Below, piece after piece: positions 1 through 8,699 of a DNA stretch of 64,000 bases. The stretch lies in contig CP051242.1 in the NCBI GenBank assembly GCA_017795005.1, positions 2,504,976 through 2,568,975 on the forward strand. Direction: 5' to 3'. The DNA comes from Balneolaceae bacterium. GTDB lineage: Bacteria; Bacteroidota; Rhodothermia; Balneolales; Balneolaceae. Made by a program: the position numbers and the translations under genes. The first letter of the stretch is position 1, and every line of letters begins with the position of its first letter. The notes below the pieces were generated by a model. It was not told the DNA's origin. It worked only from the letters and a program-made list of their open reading frames with translations, and did no database searches.

Positions 1-427
1 TGTTGGGACAAATGCAGATATTGACCGACTTTTGAACGCTGTTCCTTCAAAATACAATGGTATAACACTTTGCACAGGATCCTACGCGGTTCGACCTGAA
101 AACGATCTGATTGAAATTGTAAGTAAACATGCTGAACGAATTCATTTTCTGCATTTCAGGAGTATTCAAAGAGAACCGGATCAAAGTTTCTACGAAGCGA
201 ATCACTTAAAAGGAGACTCAAATATTGTTTCTGTGATGAATGCGGTGATTAATTCAGACAAATTACACCCAGACCTTCATATTCCGGTACGTCCTGATCA
301 TGGTCACAAAATGCTTTACGATATTCCAATGCATCATTATCCCGGTTATTCCTTAATTGGCAGACTTCAGGGGTTAAGCGAGCTTAAGGGAATGGAACAA
401 GGGCTTCGTTATAACTTGAAAACATAA
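1..427 (+). CDS. uxuA: Mannonate dehydratase, C-terminal part (cut by left edge)
   Basis: The reading frame is open from the first bases, so only about the last 141 residues are visible. The motifs HFLHFRSI and PVRPDHGH are typical of UxuA, which dehydrates D-mannonate to 2-keto-3-deoxy-gluconate in glucuronate breakdown; the His/Asp/Arg residues of these motifs belong to the metal and substrate site of the TIM barrel. A TTG lies in frame near base 32, but it is not a credible start because conserved family sequence precedes it. It is followed after 51 bp by a KDPG aldolase and then a TRAP transporter, which supports one uronate operon. Identification is strong; the start lies outside the window. 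Confidence 0.9.
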   Translation, partial: VGTNADIDRLLNAVPSKYNGITLCTGSYAVRPENDLIEIVSKHAERIHFLHFRSIQREPDQSFYEANHLKGDSNIVSVMNAVINSDKLHPDLHIPVRPDHGHKMLYDIPMHHYPGYSLIGRLQGLSELKGMEQGLRYNLKT

Positions 428-478
428 GTGAAGTTTAAAAGGATTTAGTGTTTATTAACTGAAATTTTTATTTAACAC

Positions 479-1150
479 ATGGCAAGATTTTCACGCATAG
501 AAGTAGCATCGGTAATGGAAGAAACAGGATTAGTTCCTCTTTTCTTTCATCAAGAACTTGAAGTCAGTAAACAGGTACTGAAAGCTTGTTATAATGGTGG
601 TGCAAGACTTTTAGAGTTCACAAGTCGTGGAGATTTTGCGCATGAAATCTTTGGCGAATTAAATAAATATGCCGCCAAAGAACTTCCTGAAATGATTTTA
701 GGAGTAGGCTCTGTGACTGATGCAGCTTCAGCATCTTTATTTATGGGACTTGGTGCTAACTTTGTGGTAACCCCTGTTCTTAGGAAAGACATTGCCATTG
801 TTTGTAATCGAAGAAAATTACTTTGGTCACCGGGCTGTGGCTCGCTTACCGAAATTGCCCAAGCTGAAGAACTGGGAGCTGAAATTATTAAGGTTTTTCC
901 TGGCAGTTCCCTTGGACCGGATTTTGTTAAAGCGATCAAAGGTCCATGTCCCTGGACCAGTATTATGCCTACCGGTGGAGTTACTGCCGAAAAAGAGAAT
1001 TTGGAAGCATGGTTTAAGGCTGGAGTAACCTGTGTAGGTATGGGTTCTCAATTAATTACTAAGGAATATCTGGCTTCAAAAGACTTTGACGGGCTGGAAA
1101 ATCATATTCGCGCTACTGTTGAGCTTATCAAATCTATTCGAAATAAGTAA
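479..1150 (+). CDS. eda: KDPG/KHG aldolase
   Basis: This 223-residue class I aldolase would cleave 2-keto-3-deoxy-6-phosphogluconate to pyruvate and glyceraldehyde-3-phosphate in the cytoplasm, the last step of the uronate/Entner-Doudoroff route. The Schiff-base lysine is K138 in IIKVFPG, and the supporting residues E46 and R50 sit in LLEFTSR. GCGS and PTGGV carry the phosphate-binding loops. Length is normal for the family. It lies between uxuA and the TRAP genes on the same strand, only 4 bp from the next start, so it is very probably co-transcribed. A KDG kinase, needed between UxuA and this enzyme, is not in the window. Confidence 0.93.
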   Translation: MARFSRIEVASVMEETGLVPLFFHQELEVSKQVLKACYNGGARLLEFTSRGDFAHEIFGELNKYAAKELPEMILGVGSVTDAASASLFMGLGANFVVTPVLRKDIAIVCNRRKLLWSPGCGSLTEIAQAEELGAEIIKVFPGSSLGPDFVKAIKGPCPWTSIMPTGGVTAEKENLEAWFKAGVTCVGMGSQLITKEYLASKDFDGLENHIRATVELIKSIRNK

Positions 1151-1154
1151 TTCT

Positions 1155-2141
1155 ATGCGAAATAAAATCACGGTATTACTATTTATTTTCGTAAGCGCTT
1201 TTCTGAGTAGCTGTTCAAAATCTTCCTCTACAAAAACCATTCATCTGGCTCATGCATTGAATACTAAACATCCTGTTCATTTAGGAATTACCAGGATGGC
1301 AGAATTAGTTGAGGAAAATTCTGAAGGTCGTTTAACAATAAAAGTATACCCAAACCAACAATTGGGAACCGAACGTGAAGCATTAGAACTTTTGCAGATT
1401 GGAAGCATCGGTATGACAAAAGTATCTGCAGCTGCTATTGAAAATTTTGTTCCGGAGCTCAGAGTTTACAGTCTCCCTTATTTATTCAGAGATGACGCAC
1501 ATATACAATCTGTTTTAAATGGAGAAATCGGGAAAGAACTTCTTCTAGCAGGTGAAGAGTACTGGCTTAGGGGTTTAACCTATTATGATGCTGGTAAGCG
1601 AAGTTTTTACACTAAAGACCAACCCATCCTTACTCCCGACGACCTCCAGGGTTTAAAAATTCGTGTTATGGAAAGTCAGATGTCAATGAGTATGGTTCGC
1701 AGTTTGAATGGCTCCCCTACTCCTATCTCATTTGGCGAATTATATACCGCTTTACAACAGGGTGTAGTAGATGGAGCAGAAAATAATCCTCCTTCCTATT
1801 TCTCTTCCAGGCATTATGAAGTAGCAAAATATTATAGCCTGGACGAACACCTGATGATTCCTGATTTACTGATTATTAGTACATTGGTTTGGAATAATTT
1901 GACCATACAGGAACAAGAATGGATTCAGGCAGCTGCAGATTCTTCTTCCAGCTATCAGTTTCAGGTTTGGGCAGAATCTGAGAAAGAAGCTCTTGCTGAA
2001 GTTGAGGTATCCGGAGTAGAAATTTTTTATCCGGATAAAGAACCATTCATGGAAATGACTTCCTCTGTCTATGAGCAATTCAAAGAAGCGGACCCGGAAT
2101 TTTATCAATTAATTCAAAGAATTCGAGGTGCAGGACAGTGA
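1155..2141 (+). CDS. dctP: TRAP transporter solute-binding lipoprotein (DctP family)
   Basis: The 328-residue protein starts at MRNKIT, 4 bp after the aldolase stop; an upstream in-frame extension would overlap the aldolase and lacks a signal peptide, so I reject it. The N terminus is a lipoprotein signal with Cys at FLSSCSK, so the protein should be anchored by lipid and collect substrate in the periplasm. HALNTKHPVHLG, YPNQQLGTERE and the KIRVMES region are characteristic of DctP; the Arg in KIRV normally clamps the substrate carboxylate. Genomic context with uxuA and eda points to a uronate or related sugar acid as ligand, which is inference. Confidence 0.92.
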   Translation: MRNKITVLLFIFVSAFLSSCSKSSSTKTIHLAHALNTKHPVHLGITRMAELVEENSEGRLTIKVYPNQQLGTEREALELLQIGSIGMTKVSAAAIENFVPELRVYSLPYLFRDDAHIQSVLNGEIGKELLLAGEEYWLRGLTYYDAGKRSFYTKDQPILTPDDLQGLKIRVMESQMSMSMVRSLNGSPTPISFGELYTALQQGVVDGAENNPPSYFSSRHYEVAKYYSLDEHLMIPDLLIISTLVWNNLTIQEQEWIQAAADSSSSYQFQVWAESEKEALAEVEVSGVEIFYPDKEPFMEMTSSVYEQFKEADPEFYQLIQRIRGAGQ

Positions 2142-2623
2142 AAAAAGTGGATTCATTCCTTGGGTATTTCCTCGCCTTTCTTATGGCGGTGATGTTGCTA
2201 AGCGTATGCTGGCAGGTGTTCAGTCGATATATTCTGTCTTCACCAAGTTCTTTTACAGATGAATTGGCACGTTATCTTCTAATCTGGATTGGGCTTCTTG
2301 GTGGAGCCTACGCTGCAGGGCAAAGCATGCATTTATCTATTGATCTGCTCCCATCAAAACTCGTGGGAAAAGCAAAGCAACGACTTCAATTAGTTATTCA
2401 TGCACTGGTTATTGTTTTTGTTCTGGCTACTCTTGTATTTGGTGGCTTGCGATTGGTTTATATCACTTATTCACTTGGACAAACTTCTGCAGCCATGCAA
2501 ATTCCTTTGGCATGGGTATATATCATTTTACCAATCAGCGGGATTCTTATCATCGCTTATAAAATCAGAGATATTGGAATTACATTAAACGCTAGTAACA
2601 ACATTAAAACAGAAGAGGTCTGA
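2138..2623 (+). CDS. dctQ: TRAP transporter small permease (DctQ family)
   Basis: A 161-residue membrane protein with four hydrophobic segments, the usual DctQ layout. The motif SFTDELARYLLIWIGLLGG is the family signature in the second segment. It starts with GTG, and the start overlaps the upstream stop in GTGA, implying translational coupling to the binding protein. It partners the large permease that follows 2 bp later to form a Na+-coupled importer of organic or sugar acids in the inner membrane. Confidence 0.92.
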   Translation: MKKVDSFLGYFLAFLMAVMLLSVCWQVFSRYILSSPSSFTDELARYLLIWIGLLGGAYAAGQSMHLSIDLLPSKLVGKAKQRLQLVIHALVIVFVLATLVFGGLRLVYITYSLGQTSAAMQIPLAWVYIILPISGILIIAYKIRDIGITLNASNNIKTEEV

Positions 2624-2625
2624 GT

Positions 2626-3921
2626 ATGGAGTTCACTGAGATTTTAATTCTGGTTGTTAGTTTTTTGGTGTTACTTGGAATTGGAGTCCCCATTGCCTGG
2701 AGTATAGGACTTTCGGGACTGGTAACTTTACTTGTTAGTGTAGATTCCATTGCTGCTTTTACCACTATTGCACAACGTATGGCTACGGGATTGGACAGCT
2801 TCACGCTTCTTGCAATTCCCTTTTTCGTATTAGCCGGTCAGCTTATAAATAAAGGTGGGCTCGCCCAGCGGCTTATCCGACTTTCAAAAAACCTGATGGG
2901 TGCTCTTCCGGGTGGACTTGCACATGTTAATGTGGTAGCTGCCATGTTATTTGGGGCTATTGCAGGTTCCTCTGTTGCTGCTGCTACTGCAATTGGCTCT
3001 ATATTAGGTCCAAGAATGGAAGAAGAAGGATATACCAAAGAATTTGGAGCAGCAGTAAATATTACCTCTTCTACAACCGGATTACTTATACCTCCTTCCA
3101 ACATACTAATTGTCTATTCACTGGCAAGTGGTGGAGTTTCTATTGCTGCGCTTTTTATAGCCGGATATCTACCCGGAATACTTACGGGTCTATTATTGAT
3201 GCTAGTTGCTGCAATCTGGGCAAAATACCGGAAATTCCCTGTTGGAGAGCGAACTAAGTTTTCTGAATTAATTAAAAGTTTTATTGATGCAATACCTGCT
3301 CTTCTTCTTCTCATTATTGTAATTGGAGGAATTATCGCAGGAATTTTTACTGCTACAGAAGCCTCGGCTATTGCCGTTGTATATACTTTAGGATTAGGAT
3401 TCGTTTACAGAGAACTAAAAGTAAAAGAGCTCCCCAAAATCTTTCTCGATTCTGTTTCCACTACTTCCATTGTGATGTTACTTATAGCAACTTCCATTGC
3501 AATGAGTTGGGTAATGTCTTTCGAGGAAATCCCACAGAATGTAACCGAAGCTTTACTATCTGTAAGTGATAATCCAATTATCATTCTCCTGATGATTAAC
3601 TTCATTTTGCTGTTCGTTGGAACATTTATGGATATGACTCCGGCAGTATTGATCTTTACTCCAATCTTCCTTCCAATCGTAATGGAAATGGGAATTGATC
3701 CGATTCACTTTGGAATCATTATGATTTTAAATCTTTGTATTGGATTGTGCACTCCTCCGGTAGGTTCTCTTCTGTTTATAGGGGTTGGTGTGGCAGGAAC
3801 CTCAATCACAAAGGTAGTCAAACCTCTCCTTCCTCTTTTCATTGCTATGATAGTAGCATTGATGCTTATTACTTTCTTCCCTCAAATAAGTCTTTGGTTA
3901 CCAAGTGTATTTGGGTTTTAA
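2626..3921 (+). CDS. dctM: TRAP transporter large permease (DctM family)
   Basis: A 431-residue polytopic membrane protein of about a dozen hydrophobic segments, the transport channel of the TRAP system. Family motifs seen include the AGQLINKGG loop, LFGAIAGSSVAAATAIGSI and NLCIGLCTPPVG. Length is typical. It closes the operon uxuA-eda-dctP-dctQ-dctM and is followed directly by a hairpin terminator. Substrate is inferred from context to be a uronic acid or a ketodeoxy-acid derived from algal or plant polysaccharide. Confidence 0.93.
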   Translation: MEFTEILILVVSFLVLLGIGVPIAWSIGLSGLVTLLVSVDSIAAFTTIAQRMATGLDSFTLLAIPFFVLAGQLINKGGLAQRLIRLSKNLMGALPGGLAHVNVVAAMLFGAIAGSSVAAATAIGSILGPRMEEEGYTKEFGAAVNITSSTTGLLIPPSNILIVYSLASGGVSIAALFIAGYLPGILTGLLLMLVAAIWAKYRKFPVGERTKFSELIKSFIDAIPALLLLIIVIGGIIAGIFTATEASAIAVVYTLGLGFVYRELKVKELPKIFLDSVSTTSIVMLLIATSIAMSWVMSFEEIPQNVTEALLSVSDNPIIILLMINFILLFVGTFMDMTPAVLIFTPIFLPIVMEMGIDPIHFGIIMILNLCIGLCTPPVGSLLFIGVGVAGTSITKVVKPLLPLFIAMIVALMLITFFPQISLWLPSVFGF

Positions 3922-3952
3922 AAAAAGCCAACCCTTCCGGATTGGCTTCTTT
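3921..3952. terminator. Bidirectional intrinsic terminator
   Basis: An A-run, then AAGCCAA (3925-3931) pairing with TTGGCTT (3942-3948), then a T-rich tail. CCC/GGA-rich bases close the loop. It sits between the convergent TRAP operon and the SGNH esterase gene, so it can serve both strands. Confidence 0.8.
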
Positions 3953-3981
3953 ATGATAAGCTACAAGTTCTGGATATATAG

Positions 3982-5973
3982 CTACTTTATTAAAGTCATT
4001 CGTTTGGTTTCTGTAAATCCATCTGCTCTTAAACGATAGAAATAAATCCCTGATGATAGTTCAGAGGCATTGAAATCAACGTTGTAATTACCCGCAGGCC
4101 TCACTTCATCCACTAAACTAGCTATCTTCTTTCCGGCTAGATCAAATACTTCCAGAGAGACTTTGGATTGATTTGGTAGTTCAAATGAAATCTGAGTATT
4201 TGGGTTAAAAGGATTGGGATAATTCTGAGCAAGTTTGAATTTACCAGGTACTTCTGAATCAGGATATAAACTTGTTGTCTGACAAATATTAAGTGCCGCA
4301 TCTCCTTCCCCGGTTGGAGCAAAGAGCGCATTTGAAATTGCAATTTTATCTAAGGTTGCTCCATCTTCTCTATATCCGATGGTAAGCAAGTTATCACCCG
4401 CATCAAGATCATAATTCCCAAACTGAACCCATTCCCATCCACTGGTTACTAATCCGTTGTATAGTTCAAATTCACTGCCATTGACAGAAATCCAGAACGA
4501 ATCATCATCAAAAGTTGGATTATTAAGTCTTCCATAGATGGAATAATTACCACTACTATCGACACTAAAAGGAAGATATATACGTCCACTACTATCAGCC
4601 GGAGCCGAATTCAAACTTTGAATACCTGGTTTCACAGTAACATATTTTCCGTTTGAAGCTTGCCCATCATCTACAACATTCCAGTTATCTCCAATCTCAG
4701 CACATTCCGGTTCATAATAAATGGTTGAATAAGTTGGCTGAGCAAATACCGTATCAGCCCCGGTAAACAAACTTAGATCTACCGATTCCCCAAGTTTATT
4801 ATACCCGGCAATATTTGGATGAAGAAAATCATTGGAATATTCCTCCAGCATTCTTATCGGATTCTCAGGATCACGAAGGGCTTCGTCAAAATCGATAACT
4901 CCATCAAAATTTCCAGAAGTTCTTATCCAATCATTAACTTCCTGCCTTACTGCTTCACGAGCTGTTGAATAATATCCGTTCCCATTAAACGGGGTAATCG
5001 TTGCTCCATAAATTCGGATATTTCTGGAATGAGCTTGTGCAATAAGAGCCCGGTAGGAATCTATTACCGTTGATGCCGGCGCATTTCCTCCAATATCATT
5101 CACACCGTAAAAAATTACTGCGAATCTAATACCAGGCTGATCAAGCACATCACGTTCGAAACGACTTAATCCCGAAGTAGATACCAGAGTTGCTCCAATT
5201 CCCATATTCAAAACACTTATATGAGAAGTTGAAGTATCTGCGAGTAGGCGTTCAGAGAAAGTATCCGGCCATTTATTTCTTCCATCATGAATGCCATACC
5301 CGTCTGTGATTGAATTTCCCAGCACACCCACAGCTCCTGCTTTCTCCGGCGCTTTCACTTCTATTGAATTAATGGTATACCAACGTTCAACAACTGTTGG
5401 ACCTGAAAATTCCTCGGATGTTGATTGATCACCTTCAAGAATATATGAATCAGTTCGGGAACCATAGTGAAAGGTCATCTCAGAATTTGTTTCAATAGCT
5501 CCATAAAAGATAGTAATAGCAATGTGTTCACCCGGGTTTAAATCAAAAGCGACAGGATCTGATCTGATTTCATCATACGCATCAATAGTAACCGATTCAC
5601 TTCCATTGAAAGTCAACGGTGTTAATGTAGAGGAATTGATTACACTGGTACTGCTATCAACAGAAACAGCGATGTTCACTGAGTTAAAAGTAACAGGGGT
5701 AGGACTTGTTCTGTTTGAAAACTTAACCCGGAGGGTGTCTCCCCCAATAGAAACACGAACAATTTGCCGTAGTGTATTATTGGCCAAAAATGGTGCCGGC
5801 GGGGTATTATTATCTGCGGCATAAGGAGAAGTACTCCAGGTAGCTACCCATTTTGCATTTTCAGATTGAGCTTGTGCAGTATTAGTTGCAAAACCAATAA
5901 AAACTAACAAGCTGGCTGACAAGATTTTGAATACTGGTTTTTTAATGATAGAAATGAGTGAGTGAGACATCAA
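3982..5973 (-). CDS. Secreted SGNH/GDSL esterase with carbohydrate-binding-like module and type IX sorting domain
   Basis: A 663-residue exported hydrolase. A signal peptide ends near AQAQ (residue 36). The SGNH domain spans roughly 40-405: nucleophile S221 in GNSITDG, oxyanion Gly in NMGIG, Asn292 in GVND, and the Asp382/His385 pair in DFLHPN. Block I reads GNS rather than the usual GDS, which is seen in some esterases of this branch. Residues about 415-550 form a beta-rich module like carbohydrate-binding modules; it ends in a region expected to bind polysaccharide. The last 80 residues carry YPNPFNP and end KRMTLIK, a Por-secretion/T9SS type A sorting signal, so the protein is probably surface-attached or released. 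Likely role: deacylation of plant or algal polysaccharides. Substrate is not determinable here. Confidence 0.88.
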   Translation of the reverse strand: MMSHSLISIIKKPVFKILSASLLVFIGFATNTAQAQSENAKWVATWSTSPYAADNNTPPAPFLANNTLRQIVRVSIGGDTLRVKFSNRTSPTPVTFNSVNIAVSVDSSTSVINSSTLTPLTFNGSESVTIDAYDEIRSDPVAFDLNPGEHIAITIFYGAIETNSEMTFHYGSRTDSYILEGDQSTSEEFSGPTVVERWYTINSIEVKAPEKAGAVGVLGNSITDGYGIHDGRNKWPDTFSERLLADTSTSHISVLNMGIGATLVSTSGLSRFERDVLDQPGIRFAVIFYGVNDIGGNAPASTVIDSYRALIAQAHSRNIRIYGATITPFNGNGYYSTAREAVRQEVNDWIRTSGNFDGVIDFDEALRDPENPIRMLEEYSNDFLHPNIAGYNKLGESVDLSLFTGADTVFAQPTYSTIYYEPECAEIGDNWNVVDDGQASNGKYVTVKPGIQSLNSAPADSSGRIYLPFSVDSSGNYSIYGRLNNPTFDDDSFWISVNGSEFELYNGLVTSGWEWVQFGNYDLDAGDNLLTIGYREDGATLDKIAISNALFAPTGEGDAALNICQTTSLYPDSEVPGKFKLAQNYPNPFNPNTQISFELPNQSKVSLEVFDLAGKKIASLVDEVRPAGNYNVDFNASELSSGIYFYRLRADGFTETKRMTLIK

Positions 5974-6090
5974 TTTCGATGGATGTTTTATTGTTCCTGA
6001 GGTAACTCCAACATGTTCCTACAGAAGATTTATTTTCAATAAAAAGTGTAAAAAATACACCTAATCAGCAAATTAAATTTTTTAGCAATA

Positions 6091-6126
6091 AAAAAGCTAA
6101 CCTGAATTTCTTCAAGTTAGCTTTTT
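6091..6126 (-). terminator. Intrinsic terminator after FtsX-type permease
   Basis: Arms AAAAAGCTAACCTGAA (6091-6106) and TTCAAGTTAGCTTTTT (6111-6126) pair over 16 bp with one wobble, with a short loop. Read on the minus strand it ends in a U-run, just downstream of the permease stop. Confidence 0.85.
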
Positions 6127-6132
6127 ATTTCT

Positions 6133-8520
6133 TTATTCACTTCTGAGACTTTTGACTGGATTTTCAGTTGCAGCTTTAAAGGATTGAATACTTATCGTAA
6201 GAGCTGCAATCACCATGGAAATAACCAAAGCAATAACAAAAGGTGTGATTTCCAAATCAATACGATACCTGAAATTAGAAAGCCATTCCCTGAGTAAGAA
6301 CCAGGCTATTGGCAAGCCAATTATGTTTGAAATTAAAATCCACTTCAGAAAGTCTTTACCCAATAGCATACTTATTCCCTGAGTTGTTGAACCAAGTACT
6401 TTTCGAATGCCGATTTCTTTTCTTCTCTGTTGAACTGTGAACACCGATAAAATAAATAGCCCTAATGCGGCTATTGAGATAGCTAAAATTGAAAAATGGC
6501 GGATAATTCGTGCCAAGGTCTGCTCAGTGCTATATTGTTGAGCAAAGGAATCATCCAGAAATGAGTAATCAAATGGAGTACTGGAAATTAGTTCTTCCCA
6601 CGTACTTTCTAATCCTGAAATAGTAGCGTTCATATTTTCTGTTGCTACTTTTACAGAAATAATAGGTAATGAACGTGCATAAAGCATGATGAGGGGCTCT
6701 ACCTCATGTTTTACTGTAGCAAAATGAAAGTCTGACGCAACCCCCACTATTTCCAGAGTAGTCGGATTATTTCCGGTTGCCCCAAAAGTGAGTGTCTTAC
6801 CTACCCCGTCCTCCCAATCTAGCATTCTTAGAAAAGCTTCATTAACAATTGCAGATCTTCCTGAATCCGAAAAAGCTTCTGAAAAATTCCTGCCTTCTGC
6901 CATTTCCACACCCATAGTGGGTATATATTTTTCATTGATATTAGTAATACTGCTTATAATGTTTTCATCTGTTGATATTCCTTCGGGAGTAACACCTGTA
7001 CGACCATAACCGGAACCAATTTGTGAGGAAGTAGCACCCACCGAAATTACTCCCGGAACCTTTTCCAACTCTTCGTAGAGTGTTACAGACAGCTGAGGGT
7101 TATTAACCTGTCCCGTATTTAAAGTGATAATTTGCTCGCGTTCATATCCCAAATCAGCATTAAAAATAAACTGCATTTGCTGGTATACCACCAATGTCCC
7201 GGCAAGCAGTGCCACAGAAATCATAAATTGCAAAACAACAAGCGAATGTCTTAATAGAGAACCTCTTGAACCGGCATTAAAACTCCCTTTCAATACTACA
7301 GAAGGGGTAAATGAGGACAACACAAGTGATGGGTATATACCTGACAAAAAACCGATTAGTAGTATCCCAGAAACTGAGAATATGATAAATGAAGGATTTA
7401 ACAACCAGGCAACATCTGCATATCTGGAATACGTGTCATTAAAAAATGGTACCGTTATGTATACAATAAGTATCGATACTGCAAAAGCTAAGACAACCTG
7501 AAAAACGGATTCGGTGAGATGCTGAGAAATTAACTGACCTCTAACTCCTCCTGCTACTTTTCTGATTCCGATTTCTTTGGCTCTGGATGCAGATCGAGCT
7601 GTAACCAGATTCACATAATTAAAACAAGCCAGTACTAACACTAAAAAACCAATTGCAGACATTATAAACACATTACTCATATCGCTTTTTCGATTGTTGA
7701 TTTCAAATAATACATCCGATGAATTGAGATGGATATCTTCAAGCGATTGTAAGGTTGGATAAAACATTTCGTACCCACCGTTATCCATCGCTATTTCCCT
7801 TAATCTATCTGCATAAGGAGTGACGTCTCTGGGTTGATCAAAAAGTACATATGTTTGAACACTGATAGAATTCCATGATTGTAGAAACTGAGCAAAACCT
7901 TGCTGATCAGGAGTAGGAACCAGAGCCTGAAGTATTTCAAACTGAAAATGTGAACTTGGAGGAACATCTTCCATGACCCCAACTATCTCGAATAAAGTTC
8001 CTTGCTGATCTTCAATAGATTTACCTAAAACAGCGTTTGTACCAAATACTCGCTGAGCAAAATCCTGTGTTACAACCACTGTTTGAGGCTGAGTGAGTAC
8101 ATCTTCATAATTTCCTTCTAATAATTCGAAACTGAATATTTTAAAAAAGGCATTTTCTGTAGAATATCGACCATCAACAGAATAAAACTGATTTTCATAT
8201 TTAATTGGAGTAGTACCCTGACTCATTATTCGGGTCGTTTCAACAATCTCAGGTATGTTGTCTTTCATTGCAGTTGCCAGCGCTGGGTATGAAACACCTA
8301 CTCTTTGTGAAGAAACCCCGCGTGCTTTATCGATCGTTGCTACTCTGGCAATTTTGTCATAGTTGGAGTTGAACTTATTAAAACTCAAGTCTTCCCAAAC
8401 ATATAATCCCAGAATGATGAACGCGGAAATACCCAGAACAAGTCCAACCAGGTTTACAGCGGTATATCCTTTATACTTGATAATATTTCGCCATGAGGTA
8501 AGTAAATAATTCTTAAACAT
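6133..8520 (-). CDS. FtsX/MacB-family ABC permease, large Bacteroidota type
   Basis: A 795-residue inner-membrane protein beginning MFKNYLLTSWRNIIKYKGY, the characteristic opening of the Bacteroidota MacB-like permeases. One N-terminal membrane segment (about 20-42) is followed by a large periplasmic MacB-PCD-like domain, a central group of membrane segments with the ASRAKEIGIRKVAG coupling loop, a second periplasmic domain, and a final group with the RRKEIGIRKVLGS loop. The repeated EIGIRKV marks the duplicated FtsX fold. Such proteins move no solute; with a separate ATPase they drive mechanotransmission for lipoprotein, peptide or drug export. No ATPase gene is adjacent, so the partner is encoded elsewhere. 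It is followed by its own terminator and is probably monocistronic. Confidence 0.9.
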   Translation of the reverse strand: MFKNYLLTSWRNIIKYKGYTAVNLVGLVLGISAFIILGLYVWEDLSFNKFNSNYDKIARVATIDKARGVSSQRVGVSYPALATAMKDNIPEIVETTRIMSQGTTPIKYENQFYSVDGRYSTENAFFKIFSFELLEGNYEDVLTQPQTVVVTQDFAQRVFGTNAVLGKSIEDQQGTLFEIVGVMEDVPPSSHFQFEILQALVPTPDQQGFAQFLQSWNSISVQTYVLFDQPRDVTPYADRLREIAMDNGGYEMFYPTLQSLEDIHLNSSDVLFEINNRKSDMSNVFIMSAIGFLVLVLACFNYVNLVTARSASRAKEIGIRKVAGGVRGQLISQHLTESVFQVVLAFAVSILIVYITVPFFNDTYSRYADVAWLLNPSFIIFSVSGILLIGFLSGIYPSLVLSSFTPSVVLKGSFNAGSRGSLLRHSLVVLQFMISVALLAGTLVVYQQMQFIFNADLGYEREQIITLNTGQVNNPQLSVTLYEELEKVPGVISVGATSSQIGSGYGRTGVTPEGISTDENIISSITNINEKYIPTMGVEMAEGRNFSEAFSDSGRSAIVNEAFLRMLDWEDGVGKTLTFGATGNNPTTLEIVGVASDFHFATVKHEVEPLIMLYARSLPIISVKVATENMNATISGLESTWEELISSTPFDYSFLDDSFAQQYSTEQTLARIIRHFSILAISIAALGLFILSVFTVQQRRKEIGIRKVLGSTTQGISMLLGKDFLKWILISNIIGLPIAWFLLREWLSNFRYRIDLEITPFVIALVISMVIAALTISIQSFKAATENPVKSLRSE

Positions 8521-8646
8521 AGTTTATCCTTTAGATTGAAAGGAAACCCGAAAGCATCCTAATAGCAGATGACCGCTAAGATTATACTGATATGACGAAT
8601 CAACTCTCAGATAGTCTCGAAAAAAGGTGTAAATGAGATGTAAAAA

Positions 8647-8676
8647 AATCCATTCTGAATTGCTTCAGAATGGATT
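8647..8676 (-). terminator. Intrinsic terminator after subtilisin gene
   Basis: AATCCATTCTGAA (8647-8659) and TTCAGAATGGATT (8664-8676) form a perfect 13-bp stem with a 4-base loop; the minus-strand transcript continues into seven U residues. Confidence 0.88.
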
Positions 8677-8699
8677 GTAAAAAAACAACAATACCTCTC

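Noticed and set aside
1086-1154. N-terminal extension of the TRAP binding protein
   Set aside because: It overlaps the aldolase gene and would hide the lipoprotein signal; ATG 1155 gives a normal lipoprotein.
7124-7501. Plus-strand frame inside the FtsX-type permease gene
   Set aside because: The opposite strand encodes a complete, well-conserved membrane protein through the same bases.
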